From: a virus
Direction: 5' to 3' (one strand)
Virus record (IMG/VR): IMGVR_UViG_3300017746_000065
Location: 1-33,347 of that record
Length of the DNA: 33,347 nucleotides
Shown in pieces: positions 13,355 to 19,537 of the stretch (the stretch's first letter is position 1; every line of letters starts with the position of its first letter). Both the position numbers and the translations under genes were made by a program. The notes under the pieces are model-generated. The model had not been told where the DNA came from, did no database searches, and saw nothing but the letters and a program-made list of their open reading frames with translations.

Positions 13355-13585
13355 TTAATTTACTTTAAATTCCTCCACATCCACTAATTCTTTATTTTTC
13401 GCCAAATTTTCGACTTCATCTCTTCGATAACGTGGCGTTTTTATAGCAGGGAGGCGTACGGGTAGTAATATCTGATGAGTCTCTAAATGTCTTAGGTAGC
13501 GATATCCCGCCGTCATACCCAAGCCAAGAAACCTGCAGACTTCACTTCCGCGTAGTAATGCTGATTTATTTATATCTCGTTTCAT
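13355..13585 (-). CDS. Excisionase/MerR-like HTH protein
   Basis: 76 aa from ATG 13585 (MKRDINKSALLRGSEVCRFL). The open frame extends upstream, but that part runs over the promoter region and is hydrophobic nonsense. LLRGSEVCRFLGLGMTAGYR is a winged-helix type HTH followed by RYRRDEVENLAK, the 'w.Rr.v..l' end of MerR/Xis-like domains. It heads the leftward early operon and diverges from the RHH gene, 1 kb from attP. It could be the recombination directionality factor or a repressor of the divergent promoters. Confidence 0.62.
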   Translation of the reverse strand: MKRDINKSALLRGSEVCRFLGLGMTAGYRYLRHLETHQILLPVRLPAIKTPRYRRDEVENLAKNKELVDVEEFKVN

Positions 13586-13633
13586 ATCGTCATCATTTGC
13601 AAATATTTCGACACAGCAACGAAAAAAGCGAAA

Positions 13634-13664
13634 TAGTATAAACTTAATTTTTTTATTATAAAAT
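13634..13664 (-). promoter_or_regulatory. Possible leftward early promoter
   Basis: Minus strand has TATACT (13640-13635) as a good -10; the sequence about 17 bp upstream (TTTTAT) is a weak -35. It would drive the leftward operon beginning at 13585. Confidence 0.35.
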
Positions 13665-13665
13665 C

Positions 13666-13695
13666 TTGACACAAAGTGAAATGAATTGATATAAC
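13666..13695 (+). promoter_or_regulatory. Sigma70-type rightward promoter
   Basis: Consensus -35 TTGACA (13666-13671), 18-bp spacer, -10 TATAAC (13690-13695). It lies 58 bp upstream of the RHH gene at 13754, in the divergent region shared with the HTH gene, and would be read by host RNA polymerase. Confidence 0.65.
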
Positions 13696-13753
13696 GCAAC
13701 TGATTCGTGCAATTCTGCCCTGAGTCACGAGCAATAAAACAAACCTTGAAAAA

Positions 13754-13969
13754 ATGAAAAACGATGAAACCCAATATGCTGTCTCAACCCGCATACCAAC
13801 TGCGACATATCGCAAAATGGAGAAATTAATTTCTCTAACTAAAAAAACAACCGCAAGCCTGGTTAATGACGCAATATGCGAATACCTAGATCAGGTATAT
13901 GACAAAAAATACAAACCATCAAAATCAATGCAAATCGATCAGTTTGCTGTAAATATAGAAAGTAAATAG
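13754..13969 (+). CDS. Ribbon-helix-helix regulator
   Basis: 71 aa. YAVSTRIPTATYRKMEKLIS (9-28) followed by TTASLVNDAICEYLDQV fits the Arc/CopG beta-alpha-alpha DNA-binding fold. RHH dimers bind palindromic or direct-repeat operators. It is driven by the 13666 promoter, divergent from the HTH gene, close to attP: a typical place for a lysogeny or early-gene regulator. Whether it binds any of the recurrent palindromes in this genome is unknown. Confidence 0.62.
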   Translation: MKNDETQYAVSTRIPTATYRKMEKLISLTKKTTASLVNDAICEYLDQVYDKKYKPSKSMQIDQFAVNIESK

Positions 13970-13971
13970 TA

Positions 13972-14373
13972 ATGAATAAATCCTCCCCCATTCCTCATGC
14001 CGAAATCTCTTACACGGATGGAGAAATGAAGACAGTAGTGTTCCCGGAAGTGAAAAAGGGAGACCTTAAAAACATTAAGGTCGATGGAGAGCGAATAATG
14101 CAAATCCATGACCTTGCGAAGAATGTAATTAGACAAAATCAACAAATTCGGTTCATGGCAACAGTATGCACGATACTTTGCGTTGGTATGGTAGGCATGT
14201 CATTATTTGTCACAAATTGGCTACTCTCCCACGAAAGTGCGATTGAGCGAGTTCTAAATACCAGAGACCCCTCCAAAGAAATCCGAGTGCTTACATCAAC
14301 GAACCGCATTTACGCTAAAAAGTTATCCGACGAGGGCTGGCATTGGGCGCATGGCACTTGGACAAACAAATAG
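13972..14373 (+). CDS. Single-pass membrane protein
   Basis: 133 aa. One transmembrane helix at about 61-85 (FMATVCTILCVGMVGMSLFV, then TNWLL), with a polar N-terminal 60 residues and a C-terminal 48-residue outer part ending SDEGWHWAHGTWTNK. It starts 2 bp after the RHH gene, so the two are co-expressed, possibly from the lysogen. A role in superinfection exclusion (lysogenic conversion) would fit the location but is only a guess. Its stop codon touches the first attP arm repeat. Confidence 0.6.
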   Translation: MNKSSPIPHAEISYTDGEMKTVVFPEVKKGDLKNIKVDGERIMQIHDLAKNVIRQNQQIRFMATVCTILCVGMVGMSLFVTNWLLSHESAIERVLNTRDPSKEIRVLTSTNRIYAKKLSDEGWHWAHGTWTNK

Positions 14374-14392
14374 TGGCAACAGATTGGCAACA
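14374..14392 (+). repeat. attP left arm: two TGGCAACA repeats
   Basis: TGGCAACA at 14374-14381 and 14385-14392, spaced 11 bp (one helical turn). The same octamer occurs three times on the other side of the core (14617, 14629, 14650), all in the same orientation: the layout of integrase arm-type sites. Confidence 0.65.
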
Positions 14393-14411
14393 AGGCCTCA
14401 GGTCTCAGTGT

Positions 14412-14434
14412 TAATGCGATTGACTAACGCATTA
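14412..14434. other. attP core inverted repeat candidate
   Basis: TAATGCG (14412-14418), 9-bp spacer ATTGACTAA, CGCATTA (14428-14434). The right arm adjoins the tRNA-Thr fragment, whose anticodon loop lies at 14432-14438. Either this inverted repeat or the anticodon stem-loop could be the strand-exchange region. Confidence 0.55.
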
Positions 14435-14469
14435 CAAGTGAGGTGCTCTACCAGCTGAGCTAAGGTGGC
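14431..14469 (-). other. 5' half of a tRNA-Thr(UGU) gene (attachment-site identity)
   Basis: Minus strand from 14469: acceptor strand GCCACCT, TA, D-arm GCTCAGCTGGTAGAGC, A, anticodon 5' stem CCTCA and loop CTTGTAA (anticodon TGT). The match to a tRNA breaks after position 39: the 3' stem reads TGCGT instead of TGAGG, and no T-arm or 3' acceptor strand follows. It is therefore not a functional tRNA but the piece shared with the host attB. Confidence 0.72.
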
Positions 14470-14533
14470 GAATTGAATAAACACACTACTAAAACATAGG
14501 CGGAATGCAACATTAAACACATTTCCCTTAAGT

Positions 14534-14569
14534 AAAAAGGGGCTTCTTTTAACCGAGAAGTCCTTTTTT
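14534..14569. terminator. Rho-independent (bidirectional) terminator
   Basis: AAAAAGGGGCTTCT (14534-14547) pairs over 14 bp, with two G-U wobbles, with AGAAGTCCTTTTTT (14556-14569); 8-nt loop; T6 on the rightward strand and A5 on the other side. It ends the RHH/membrane-protein transcript and separates it from integrase. Confidence 0.75.
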
Positions 14570-14616
14570 ATTTACTTCACTGTTTATCACGATTACTCAT
14601 AAATTTGCATATTTTA

Positions 14617-14657
14617 TGGCAACACTTATGGCAACAGATCAAAAAAGGATGGCAACA
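14617..14657 (+). repeat. attP right arm: three TGGCAACA repeats
   Basis: Copies at 14617-14624, 14629-14636 and 14650-14657. The last ends one base before the integrase ATG at 14659, so integrase bound to its arms could repress its own gene. Confidence 0.65.
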
Positions 14658-14658
14658 C

Positions 14659-15657
14659 ATGAAAAAGTACAAGAGAACGGTAAGGGGTAAAACTAAATAT
14701 GTGATTGATGTTATGCATCACGGGAAAAGACGAAGAAAGTATTTTTCTTCTTTTTCAGAGTCTCAGTTATTTGAAGGTAGTAAACTGAATGATTGGCTTT
14801 CAAGTTTTGAAGACGAACCGGACGGACATAATACTACGGTTTCTGTAGGAATAAAGAAATACCTAGAGAATTATCAATCAAGATACCCGGAAGCTAGGTG
14901 GAGCCATATTGAGTCTAGGCTAAGTTATTTATTAAAGTGGGGACTTGGGAATCAGAAAATTGATTCAATTGATGTGCAATACATTCAGCGAAAAGTGGAG
15001 GAGCAAACTTCATGGAAAACTGCTTCCACTAAATACACTTATAAGAATCAGTTCGTTATATTTTTAAATTGGTGTGGCTTGATGGGTTACTGCCAGAAAA
15101 CGAAATGGGAGATTAAAACATTAAGAATGCCACCCAAAGAACGAGAAATTGGAATCTTAACTCCCACGCAAGTTCAATTATTACTTAAAGAGGATGGGGA
15201 GTATCGTGCTCGTTCTTGGCAGAGTTATAAGCCCGCAATTGCAATTATGCTATTTGCAGGACTTCGACCCCAAGGAGAGATGGAAAAACTAGACTACTCT
15301 CATATAAAGCATGGTGAATCAATTAGTGTTCCTGCATCCAAAACACCCGCTCGATTAATTACCAACTTGCCGGATAATTTATGGGAGTGGATACCTAAAG
15401 ATAGAAGTGGTCCCGTAATGTCGTCCTGGCAAGGAATGAGTCAAAGTCGGACGCGAGCAGTTAATAGACTGGGATTTAAATATCCGGGTGATGGAGCAAG
15501 GCATAGTTTCGGCTCTTATGGATACTGGATGTATGGGCTTGAGTGGACGATGCACACGATGGGTCACATGAACTACGACACATTTAAGACCTACTACATG
15601 AACAAGAAAGTATCTAAAGCTGAGGCAAAAAAGTATTTTGATATTCAACCTTCGTAA
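14659..15657 (+). CDS. int: Tyrosine recombinase integrase
   Basis: 332 aa from ATG 14659, preceded by AAAAAAGGAT. An in-frame ATG at 14605 exists, but the extra 18 codons are made of the TGGCAACA arm repeats. Residues about 1-45 form a basic arm-binding region, about 60-150 the core-binding domain and about 165-332 the catalytic domain. Catalytic set: R203 (LFAGLRP), K228 (PASKTPA), R281 in DGARHSF, H303 (TMGH) and Y312/Y313 (FKTYYMN). The first His of the HxxR box is replaced by Asp (D278). It catalyses attP x attB recombination, presumably at the tRNA-Thr gene matching the adjacent fragment. The late region begins just downstream. Confidence 0.88.
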   Translation: MKKYKRTVRGKTKYVIDVMHHGKRRRKYFSSFSESQLFEGSKLNDWLSSFEDEPDGHNTTVSVGIKKYLENYQSRYPEARWSHIESRLSYLLKWGLGNQKIDSIDVQYIQRKVEEQTSWKTASTKYTYKNQFVIFLNWCGLMGYCQKTKWEIKTLRMPPKEREIGILTPTQVQLLLKEDGEYRARSWQSYKPAIAIMLFAGLRPQGEMEKLDYSHIKHGESISVPASKTPARLITNLPDNLWEWIPKDRSGPVMSSWQGMSQSRTRAVNRLGFKYPGDGARHSFGSYGYWMYGLEWTMHTMGHMNYDTFKTYYMNKKVSKAEAKKYFDIQPS

Positions 15658-15670
15658 TTCTAGTGAGAAT

Positions 15671-15690
15671 TGACCTAACAAATTAGGTCA
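15671..15690 (+). promoter_or_regulatory. Dispersed palindrome, copy before the packaging operon (perfect)
   Basis: TGACCTAACAAATTAGGTCA: both 8-bp arms perfect. It lies 13 bp after the integrase stop and 43 bp before the ATG at 15734, at the start of the late region. Confidence 0.78.
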
Positions 15691-15692
15691 AA

Positions 15693-15737
15693 ATGCTTGC
15701 CATGTGTAAAGTTTTTATTTTAAGTTTTAAATTATGA
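15693..15737 (+). CDS. Possible 14-codon leader peptide
   Basis: MLAMCKVFILSFKL, starting 2 bp after the palindrome and ending with a TGA that overlaps the ATG of the next gene. It could couple translation of the first late gene. It is too short to judge as coding. Confidence 0.2.
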   Translation: MLAMCKVFILSFKL

Positions 15738-15958
15738 ATGATAATAACAAACCGGCGGGACAGATTATACATGAAGCTTTTGGAGGACAGTTGTCAGAAT
15801 TTATGGATGACTACATAATAATAGGAATTAAAGCAGGGACTAAGCAAAGAATGATCCTGGATTGTACCTCCATTGAGACGCGCAAGGGTGAGATGAAAGA
15901 AATAGTTAAAAGTGCTATGGATTGGGCAAATAAAAATGAATTGGGAAAAACTGAATGA
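15734..15958 (+). CDS. Hypothetical protein, first late gene
   Basis: 74 aa (MNDNNKPAGQIIHEAFGGQL...), with a beta-rich centre (DYIIIGIKAGTKQRMIL) and a helical, charged C-terminus. No family recognised. It is the first gene after the perfect palindrome at 15671 and overlaps the next gene by 23 bp. Its place ahead of the terminase genes suggests a role in packaging or late control, but this is only context. Confidence 0.6.
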   Translation: MNDNNKPAGQIIHEAFGGQLSEFMDDYIIIGIKAGTKQRMILDCTSIETRKGEMKEIVKSAMDWANKNELGKTE

Positions 15959-16289
15959 TTTTCCTCCTCCCTTAGTTCGATGTTTAGCTAGGGTAAAAGC
16001 AAGAGGTAGGGCAGTAAGGGCATTAACCGATCAGGAGGTGGCACTTGGGTCAGGTGGACTAACAACCATTAAGGTTAGGGAGTTGTCGAGGTTTACGAAT
16101 TGGTCTCAGGTCGCAATAGGGGATGCCAAGAAATTTTGTGATGGTTGTAGGTTTGATCCATTCTCAAGTGCAGATCGAAATCGGGCTGGGGCATATATGA
16201 GGAGTAATCCGCAGTTTATATTCTTGAGGCAACACCCACACTGGGTGACTACATTTCTTCCTTTAGTAAAATTAATTAAAGATGCCTAG
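15936..16289 (+). CDS. Hypothetical protein with HTH-like segment
   Basis: 117 aa from ATG 15936 (MNWEKLNDFPPPLVRCLARV). The segment LTDQEVALGSGGLTTIKVRE, then LSRFTNWSQVAIGDAKKFCD, has helix-turn-helix character (short helices with a WSQV turn). The C-terminal part (YMRSNPQFIFLRQHPHWVTT) is unlike any family I can name. It overlaps the next gene by 8 bp. Could be a DNA-binding packaging factor. Confidence 0.5.
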   Translation: MNWEKLNDFPPPLVRCLARVKARGRAVRALTDQEVALGSGGLTTIKVRELSRFTNWSQVAIGDAKKFCDGCRFDPFSSADRNRAGAYMRSNPQFIFLRQHPHWVTTFLPLVKLIKDA

Positions 16290-16950
16290 AGACAAAAGGT
16301 TTAGTGACGAGGAGGTGGGGGCATCCATGAAGAAGGCTAAGATGTCTAAGCCTAAGGCGGCAGAAATACTTGGAATTACGATAAGTCACTTCAATAGAAT
16401 AATTAGTCGATCTGATAAACTGAAAGCACTCTATAACCCAACTCAAGTTGGTGACCCAATCCCTGATAAGGTGGAGTTGCTCACAAGGAGTGAGGATAAA
16501 CCTTTAACTGAAAGCGAAGCTGTAGCAGCTATAGAACCGCAAGGGGAATACTTAAAGGCGTTAAAAGGTCTAGGATTAAAAGAAGAGACTATAAAGTCAA
16601 TTCGTGCATTCGAAAAATTCGAGAAGCATACAGGATTATTAATGGTGGAGGCACTAAAAGGTTATCAGTCCTTAAATATTCAGCAGAATATGCAACTTTA
16701 TGAAGTCTCGCAGAGACTTAAAGAGGAGTTAGAGACTACAGATATGGATCCGGAAATGAAACTTCAGTACATCCGTTCCTTAACCCAAGTGAGTTCAGAA
16801 ATAGGTAAAGGGTATGATAGGACGCTCACGGGAATAAATATCATGCTCAAGATGCATAACGAAGAACAGTCTAAAACCAAAAAGAAGGCAGGATTCCAGC
16901 CACTCAAGAATCTCCAACAAATGAAAAAAGATGCCGAAGGAGATAGCTAA
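16282..16950 (+). CDS. terS: Terminase small subunit candidate
   Basis: 222 aa. Residues about 8-48 form an HTH (FSDEEVGASMKKAKMSKPKA followed by AEILGITISHFNRIISRSDK), as in small terminases that recognise the packaging site. The rest is a long charged helical region (about 88-205) able to oligomerise, with a Lys-rich C-terminus. The order HTH protein, sigma-like protein, large terminase and its length fit TerS. The subunit is very divergent, so the call rests on the HTH and context. Confidence 0.55.
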   Translation: MPRDKRFSDEEVGASMKKAKMSKPKAAEILGITISHFNRIISRSDKLKALYNPTQVGDPIPDKVELLTRSEDKPLTESEAVAAIEPQGEYLKALKGLGLKEETIKSIRAFEKFEKHTGLLMVEALKGYQSLNIQQNMQLYEVSQRLKEELETTDMDPEMKLQYIRSLTQVSSEIGKGYDRTLTGINIMLKMHNEEQSKTKKKAGFQPLKNLQQMKKDAEGDS

Positions 16951-17401
16951 TCAGGAGATTGAGCTACTTCTCGACACTTTAAGCCAAAAGGAGAAAACAG
17001 TAGTGTTATTAAGGGTGTATGATGATAAAACCTTTACGGAAATAGGGAAGGAAATTTCTTTATCACGCGCGAGGGCAGAGCAAATATATAAAAAAGCGCT
17101 AAGAAAATTAAGGCATCCTAGAAGGCTTAGGTATTTATCCTTTTTAGGGTTGTACCAAGACCCTAACTTAATGGGAGATGATTTTGAGGTGGATAACTTT
17201 GTTAAGTGGTTCGAGGACTTCTACAATAATCCACCCGATAAATATAAACTTAAACCAAGAAAAAAGAAAAAGAAAAAGAAAAAGGAGAGGCTTACCCCTT
17301 ATGGTATTCTCTATGATGCTCCTTTAGTCGGAATAATGCATTGGAGGGGTTTTAAGAAAGAAGTATTACCAGGAGTTTTTATGCATGTCGACCAAGCTTG
17401 A
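16931..17401 (+). CDS. Sigma70 region-4-like transcription factor
   Basis: 156 aa. Residues 15-65 match sigma region 4: LSQKEKTVVLLRVYDDKTFT then EIGKEISLSRARAEQIYKKA and LRKLRHPRR, the '..TL.EIG..LgLSreRvRQI...AL.KLR' HTH that reads -35 DNA. Region 2 is absent, so it cannot be a complete sigma factor; it resembles RinA/ArpU-type late regulators of other phages, which also sit next to terminase. A run of eight Lys (about 111-118) links to a 38-residue tail of unknown fold. It overlaps both neighbours by 17-20 bp. It is a candidate activator of the palindrome-headed late operons. Confidence 0.72.
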   Translation: MPKEIANQEIELLLDTLSQKEKTVVLLRVYDDKTFTEIGKEISLSRARAEQIYKKALRKLRHPRRLRYLSFLGLYQDPNLMGDDFEVDNFVKWFEDFYNNPPDKYKLKPRKKKKKKKKERLTPYGILYDAPLVGIMHWRGFKKEVLPGVFMHVDQA

Positions 17402-18908
17402 TAAAGACCTATTAGCCGAGAGGCTGGGTCAGGCAATAAAAGATGAGGGTGAAGTTGAAACACCACCATGGAGCCCTAGTCTTACGCCCACACAGCAAGA
17501 GATGTTTGATTCCTCGGCTCTGTATATCCTTGCGTATGGCGAGAGGGGAACAGGGAAAACTTACATATTGGGTGGTCATAAATTGGTAAGGCATTTATGG
17601 GAAAACTTTAATGCACTGGCGGTATTGATAGTAGGAATTAAGTCACAGGCGACAATGGGGGGAGTGTGGCATAAGTTAAAAACGGAAATACTTCCACTCT
17701 GGGAGGACGGAATAGGTATGCATGTTGCAGGGGAAAGGCAGGATGCTCAGAAGAATCTATACATAGAAGTATCTAATCGTTTTGGTGGCACAAGTCAGGT
17801 GTTCTTGGTATCCGCACCCTACGGTAGTTTTATTAAAGATAGAATTAAGGGGTTTGAGCCAAGTTATGTATTTGTGGATGAGTTAACAAATTTAGATACA
17901 GATGATTACTTCAATGCTGTGGTTCAACAGTTGGGTAGAAGACCGGGTATTGATTCACCCATGCAGTACACGGCAGCCTGCAATCCTAATGGCCCATCGC
18001 ATTGGGTCTATAAAAGATTTTTTAAAACTCCCCTTAGGGATGGAAAATACAATGAAGATTACTTTGTAAGACACTTAAAGATTGAGGATAATAAGGACAA
18101 TTTACCAGCAGGGTACTACGACCGGATCATGGAGGCTATTTCCGATGACCCAATCGAAGAAGCCCGAATGGTTAGGGGGGAGTGGGTTGACCGTCCGGCA
18201 GGGAATGCAATATACAAACCTTACTTCGTGGAGGGAATACATAATAAAGCCGAGTACCATCCATCCACTAAATTCCCTATAATTTGCGGATGGGACCCCG
18301 GTTCGGTTAATAATGCGATGATATTTATGCAGAGCATAGTTATGGGCGGCAAACCTGTATGGTTAGTGTTTGATGAAATAATACACAATGAAGAGCATAT
18401 TCCATACACTCAACTAGTTGTAGAGGTGTTCAGGAGAATGAAATACTGGAATCAAAAGCTAGACCATGATTTTAAATATATTCATATATCAGATAATTCT
18501 GCATTCAATCAATACAGGGCGAAAACAGGGTCTTATGATGTCAGGGATATTGAAGAGATATCTAGGGAGAAATTAGAGAGTTTTAAGGAGTATAACCTCG
18601 AGGCAATTAAGCTAAAAGCGGCACCTAAATTTAATGGTTCGGTGGAAACTAGGATAAGGTTACTTATCTCCAAGTTACAAAATGAAGAGTTTCTTCTGTC
18701 TAGGAAATGCACATATCTGAAAAAAATGTTTTTTGGATTAGTTTCAGAAAACACTAGAGGTAGTTTTGACCCAATGAAGTCTTTTAAGCCAAGAAGAAAC
18801 CAGTATGTTCACTCTCACGATGCAATGACATACCCAATTTTATACTACCATGCCGGACCCGGTTCCATACAATCAACAAAATCAGAGATTATAGAAATCA
18901 ATGCTTGA
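17385..18908 (+). CDS. terL: Terminase large subunit
   Basis: 507 aa. ATPase domain: Walker A GERGTGKT (52-59), Walker B YVFVDE (161-166) and the coupling-like TAACNPNG (196-203). Nuclease domain: D304 (CGWDPG), D370 (HISD) and D479 (HSHDAMTYP), the acidic triad of an RNase H-like headful or site-specific terminase nuclease. It powers DNA translocation into the prohead and cuts the concatemer. Preceded by the TerS candidate and the sigma-like gene; palindrome 18914 follows 5 bp after its stop. Confidence 0.93.
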   Translation: MSTKLDKDLLAERLGQAIKDEGEVETPPWSPSLTPTQQEMFDSSALYILAYGERGTGKTYILGGHKLVRHLWENFNALAVLIVGIKSQATMGGVWHKLKTEILPLWEDGIGMHVAGERQDAQKNLYIEVSNRFGGTSQVFLVSAPYGSFIKDRIKGFEPSYVFVDELTNLDTDDYFNAVVQQLGRRPGIDSPMQYTAACNPNGPSHWVYKRFFKTPLRDGKYNEDYFVRHLKIEDNKDNLPAGYYDRIMEAISDDPIEEARMVRGEWVDRPAGNAIYKPYFVEGIHNKAEYHPSTKFPIICGWDPGSVNNAMIFMQSIVMGGKPVWLVFDEIIHNEEHIPYTQLVVEVFRRMKYWNQKLDHDFKYIHISDNSAFNQYRAKTGSYDVRDIEEISREKLESFKEYNLEAIKLKAAPKFNGSVETRIRLLISKLQNEEFLLSRKCTYLKKMFFGLVSENTRGSFDPMKSFKPRRNQYVHSHDAMTYPILYYHAGPGSIQSTKSEIIEINA

Positions 18909-18913
18909 TTTAC

Positions 18914-18933
18914 TGACCTAATATATTAGATTC
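18914..18933 (+). promoter_or_regulatory. Dispersed palindrome, copy before the portal operon
   Basis: TGACCTAA-TATA-TTAGATTC: left arm exact, right arm 5 of 8. It ends 6 bp before the ATG at 18940. Confidence 0.72.
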
Positions 18934-18939
18934 TAAAAT

Positions 18940-19215
18940 ATGAACACAATTTTAATAGACACAAAAGATGACGAAAAGACCCAGAATGCTTTCTCTGGAG
19001 TCAGTGAGGGGCAAACGGTTGAGTTAACCATACAGGTTCTTATAAGCGAGAAAACAGATGAGCGTATCGCAGGAACAATAAAGCTTCCCGTAGATGAGGT
19101 AAATCGTATGCGTAGTGATATAGATGACCAAAATGACGCAAACGAAATAGATGATGACGATGAACCGGAGTCTGAGATTCCTGGTGGTGTTCTTCGATCT
19201 ATGACAAATGGGTGA
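18940..19215 (+). CDS. Small acidic hypothetical protein
   Basis: 91 aa. The middle (TVELTIQVLISEKTDERIAG) is beta-rich; the C-terminal third is a run of Asp/Glu (DDQNDANEIDDDDEPESE). No family recognised. First gene after the palindrome at 18914, and it overlaps the next gene by 8 bp. It may be a small regulator or a scaffold-like accessory of portal assembly. Confidence 0.58.
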   Translation: MNTILIDTKDDEKTQNAFSGVSEGQTVELTIQVLISEKTDERIAGTIKLPVDEVNRMRSDIDDQNDANEIDDDDEPESEIPGGVLRSMTNG

Positions 19216-19537
19216 TTTTCAAACTCCTGCATCATTAGCAGTTGAAATACACTACAAAAAACTGGACTTACAGGACAAGTGGAACGAAAGAAGAATCTCA
19301 AGACTATGTGGTTTTATTCGAATAAACCGAGTGGAACTAGCGGCTTTAATTGGAATACCTTTCCTTACTTTCCAAAGGCAACTATCAAGAAGAAAAATAA
19401 ATTTTGCGGCATGTATTCTACTTACCATTTTGGAGCATTCCATAATTGGAGACTATGTCGATGACACAATACCAAACGTAATAATGGAGCCTTATGGTAA
19501 ACTTAGACATACTCAAGAAATTCGGATGTACACATGA
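19208..19537 (+). CDS. Cro/XRE-like HTH protein
   Basis: 109 aa. LCGFIRINRVELAALIGIPF then LTFQRQLSRRKINFAACILL (about 33-72) has the five-helix layout of an XRE/Cro HTH: 'ELAALIGIP..TFQRQLSRR' would be the recognition unit. Unusual in the middle of a structural operon, immediately before portal, with which it overlaps by 44 bp. It could regulate the late genes or bind DNA during packaging. Confidence 0.5.
   Translation: MGDFQTPASLAVEIHYKKLDLQDKWNERRISRLCGFIRINRVELAALIGIPFLTFQRQLSRRKINFAACILLTILEHSIIGDYVDDTIPNVIMEPYGKLRHTQEIRMYT

Noticed and set aside
13586-13774. N-terminal extension of the 13355-13585 HTH gene
   Set aside because: It would read through the divergent promoter region and into the RHH gene; the hydrophobic sequence is not protein-like.
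14400-14469. A complete tRNA-Thr gene
   Set aside because: Only positions 1-39 are tRNA-like; no T-arm or 3' acceptor strand follows, so it is an attachment-site fragment.
14605-14658. 18-codon N-terminal extension of the integrase
   Set aside because: It is made of the TGGCAACA arm repeats and lacks a ribosome-binding site; the ATG at 14659 is better placed.
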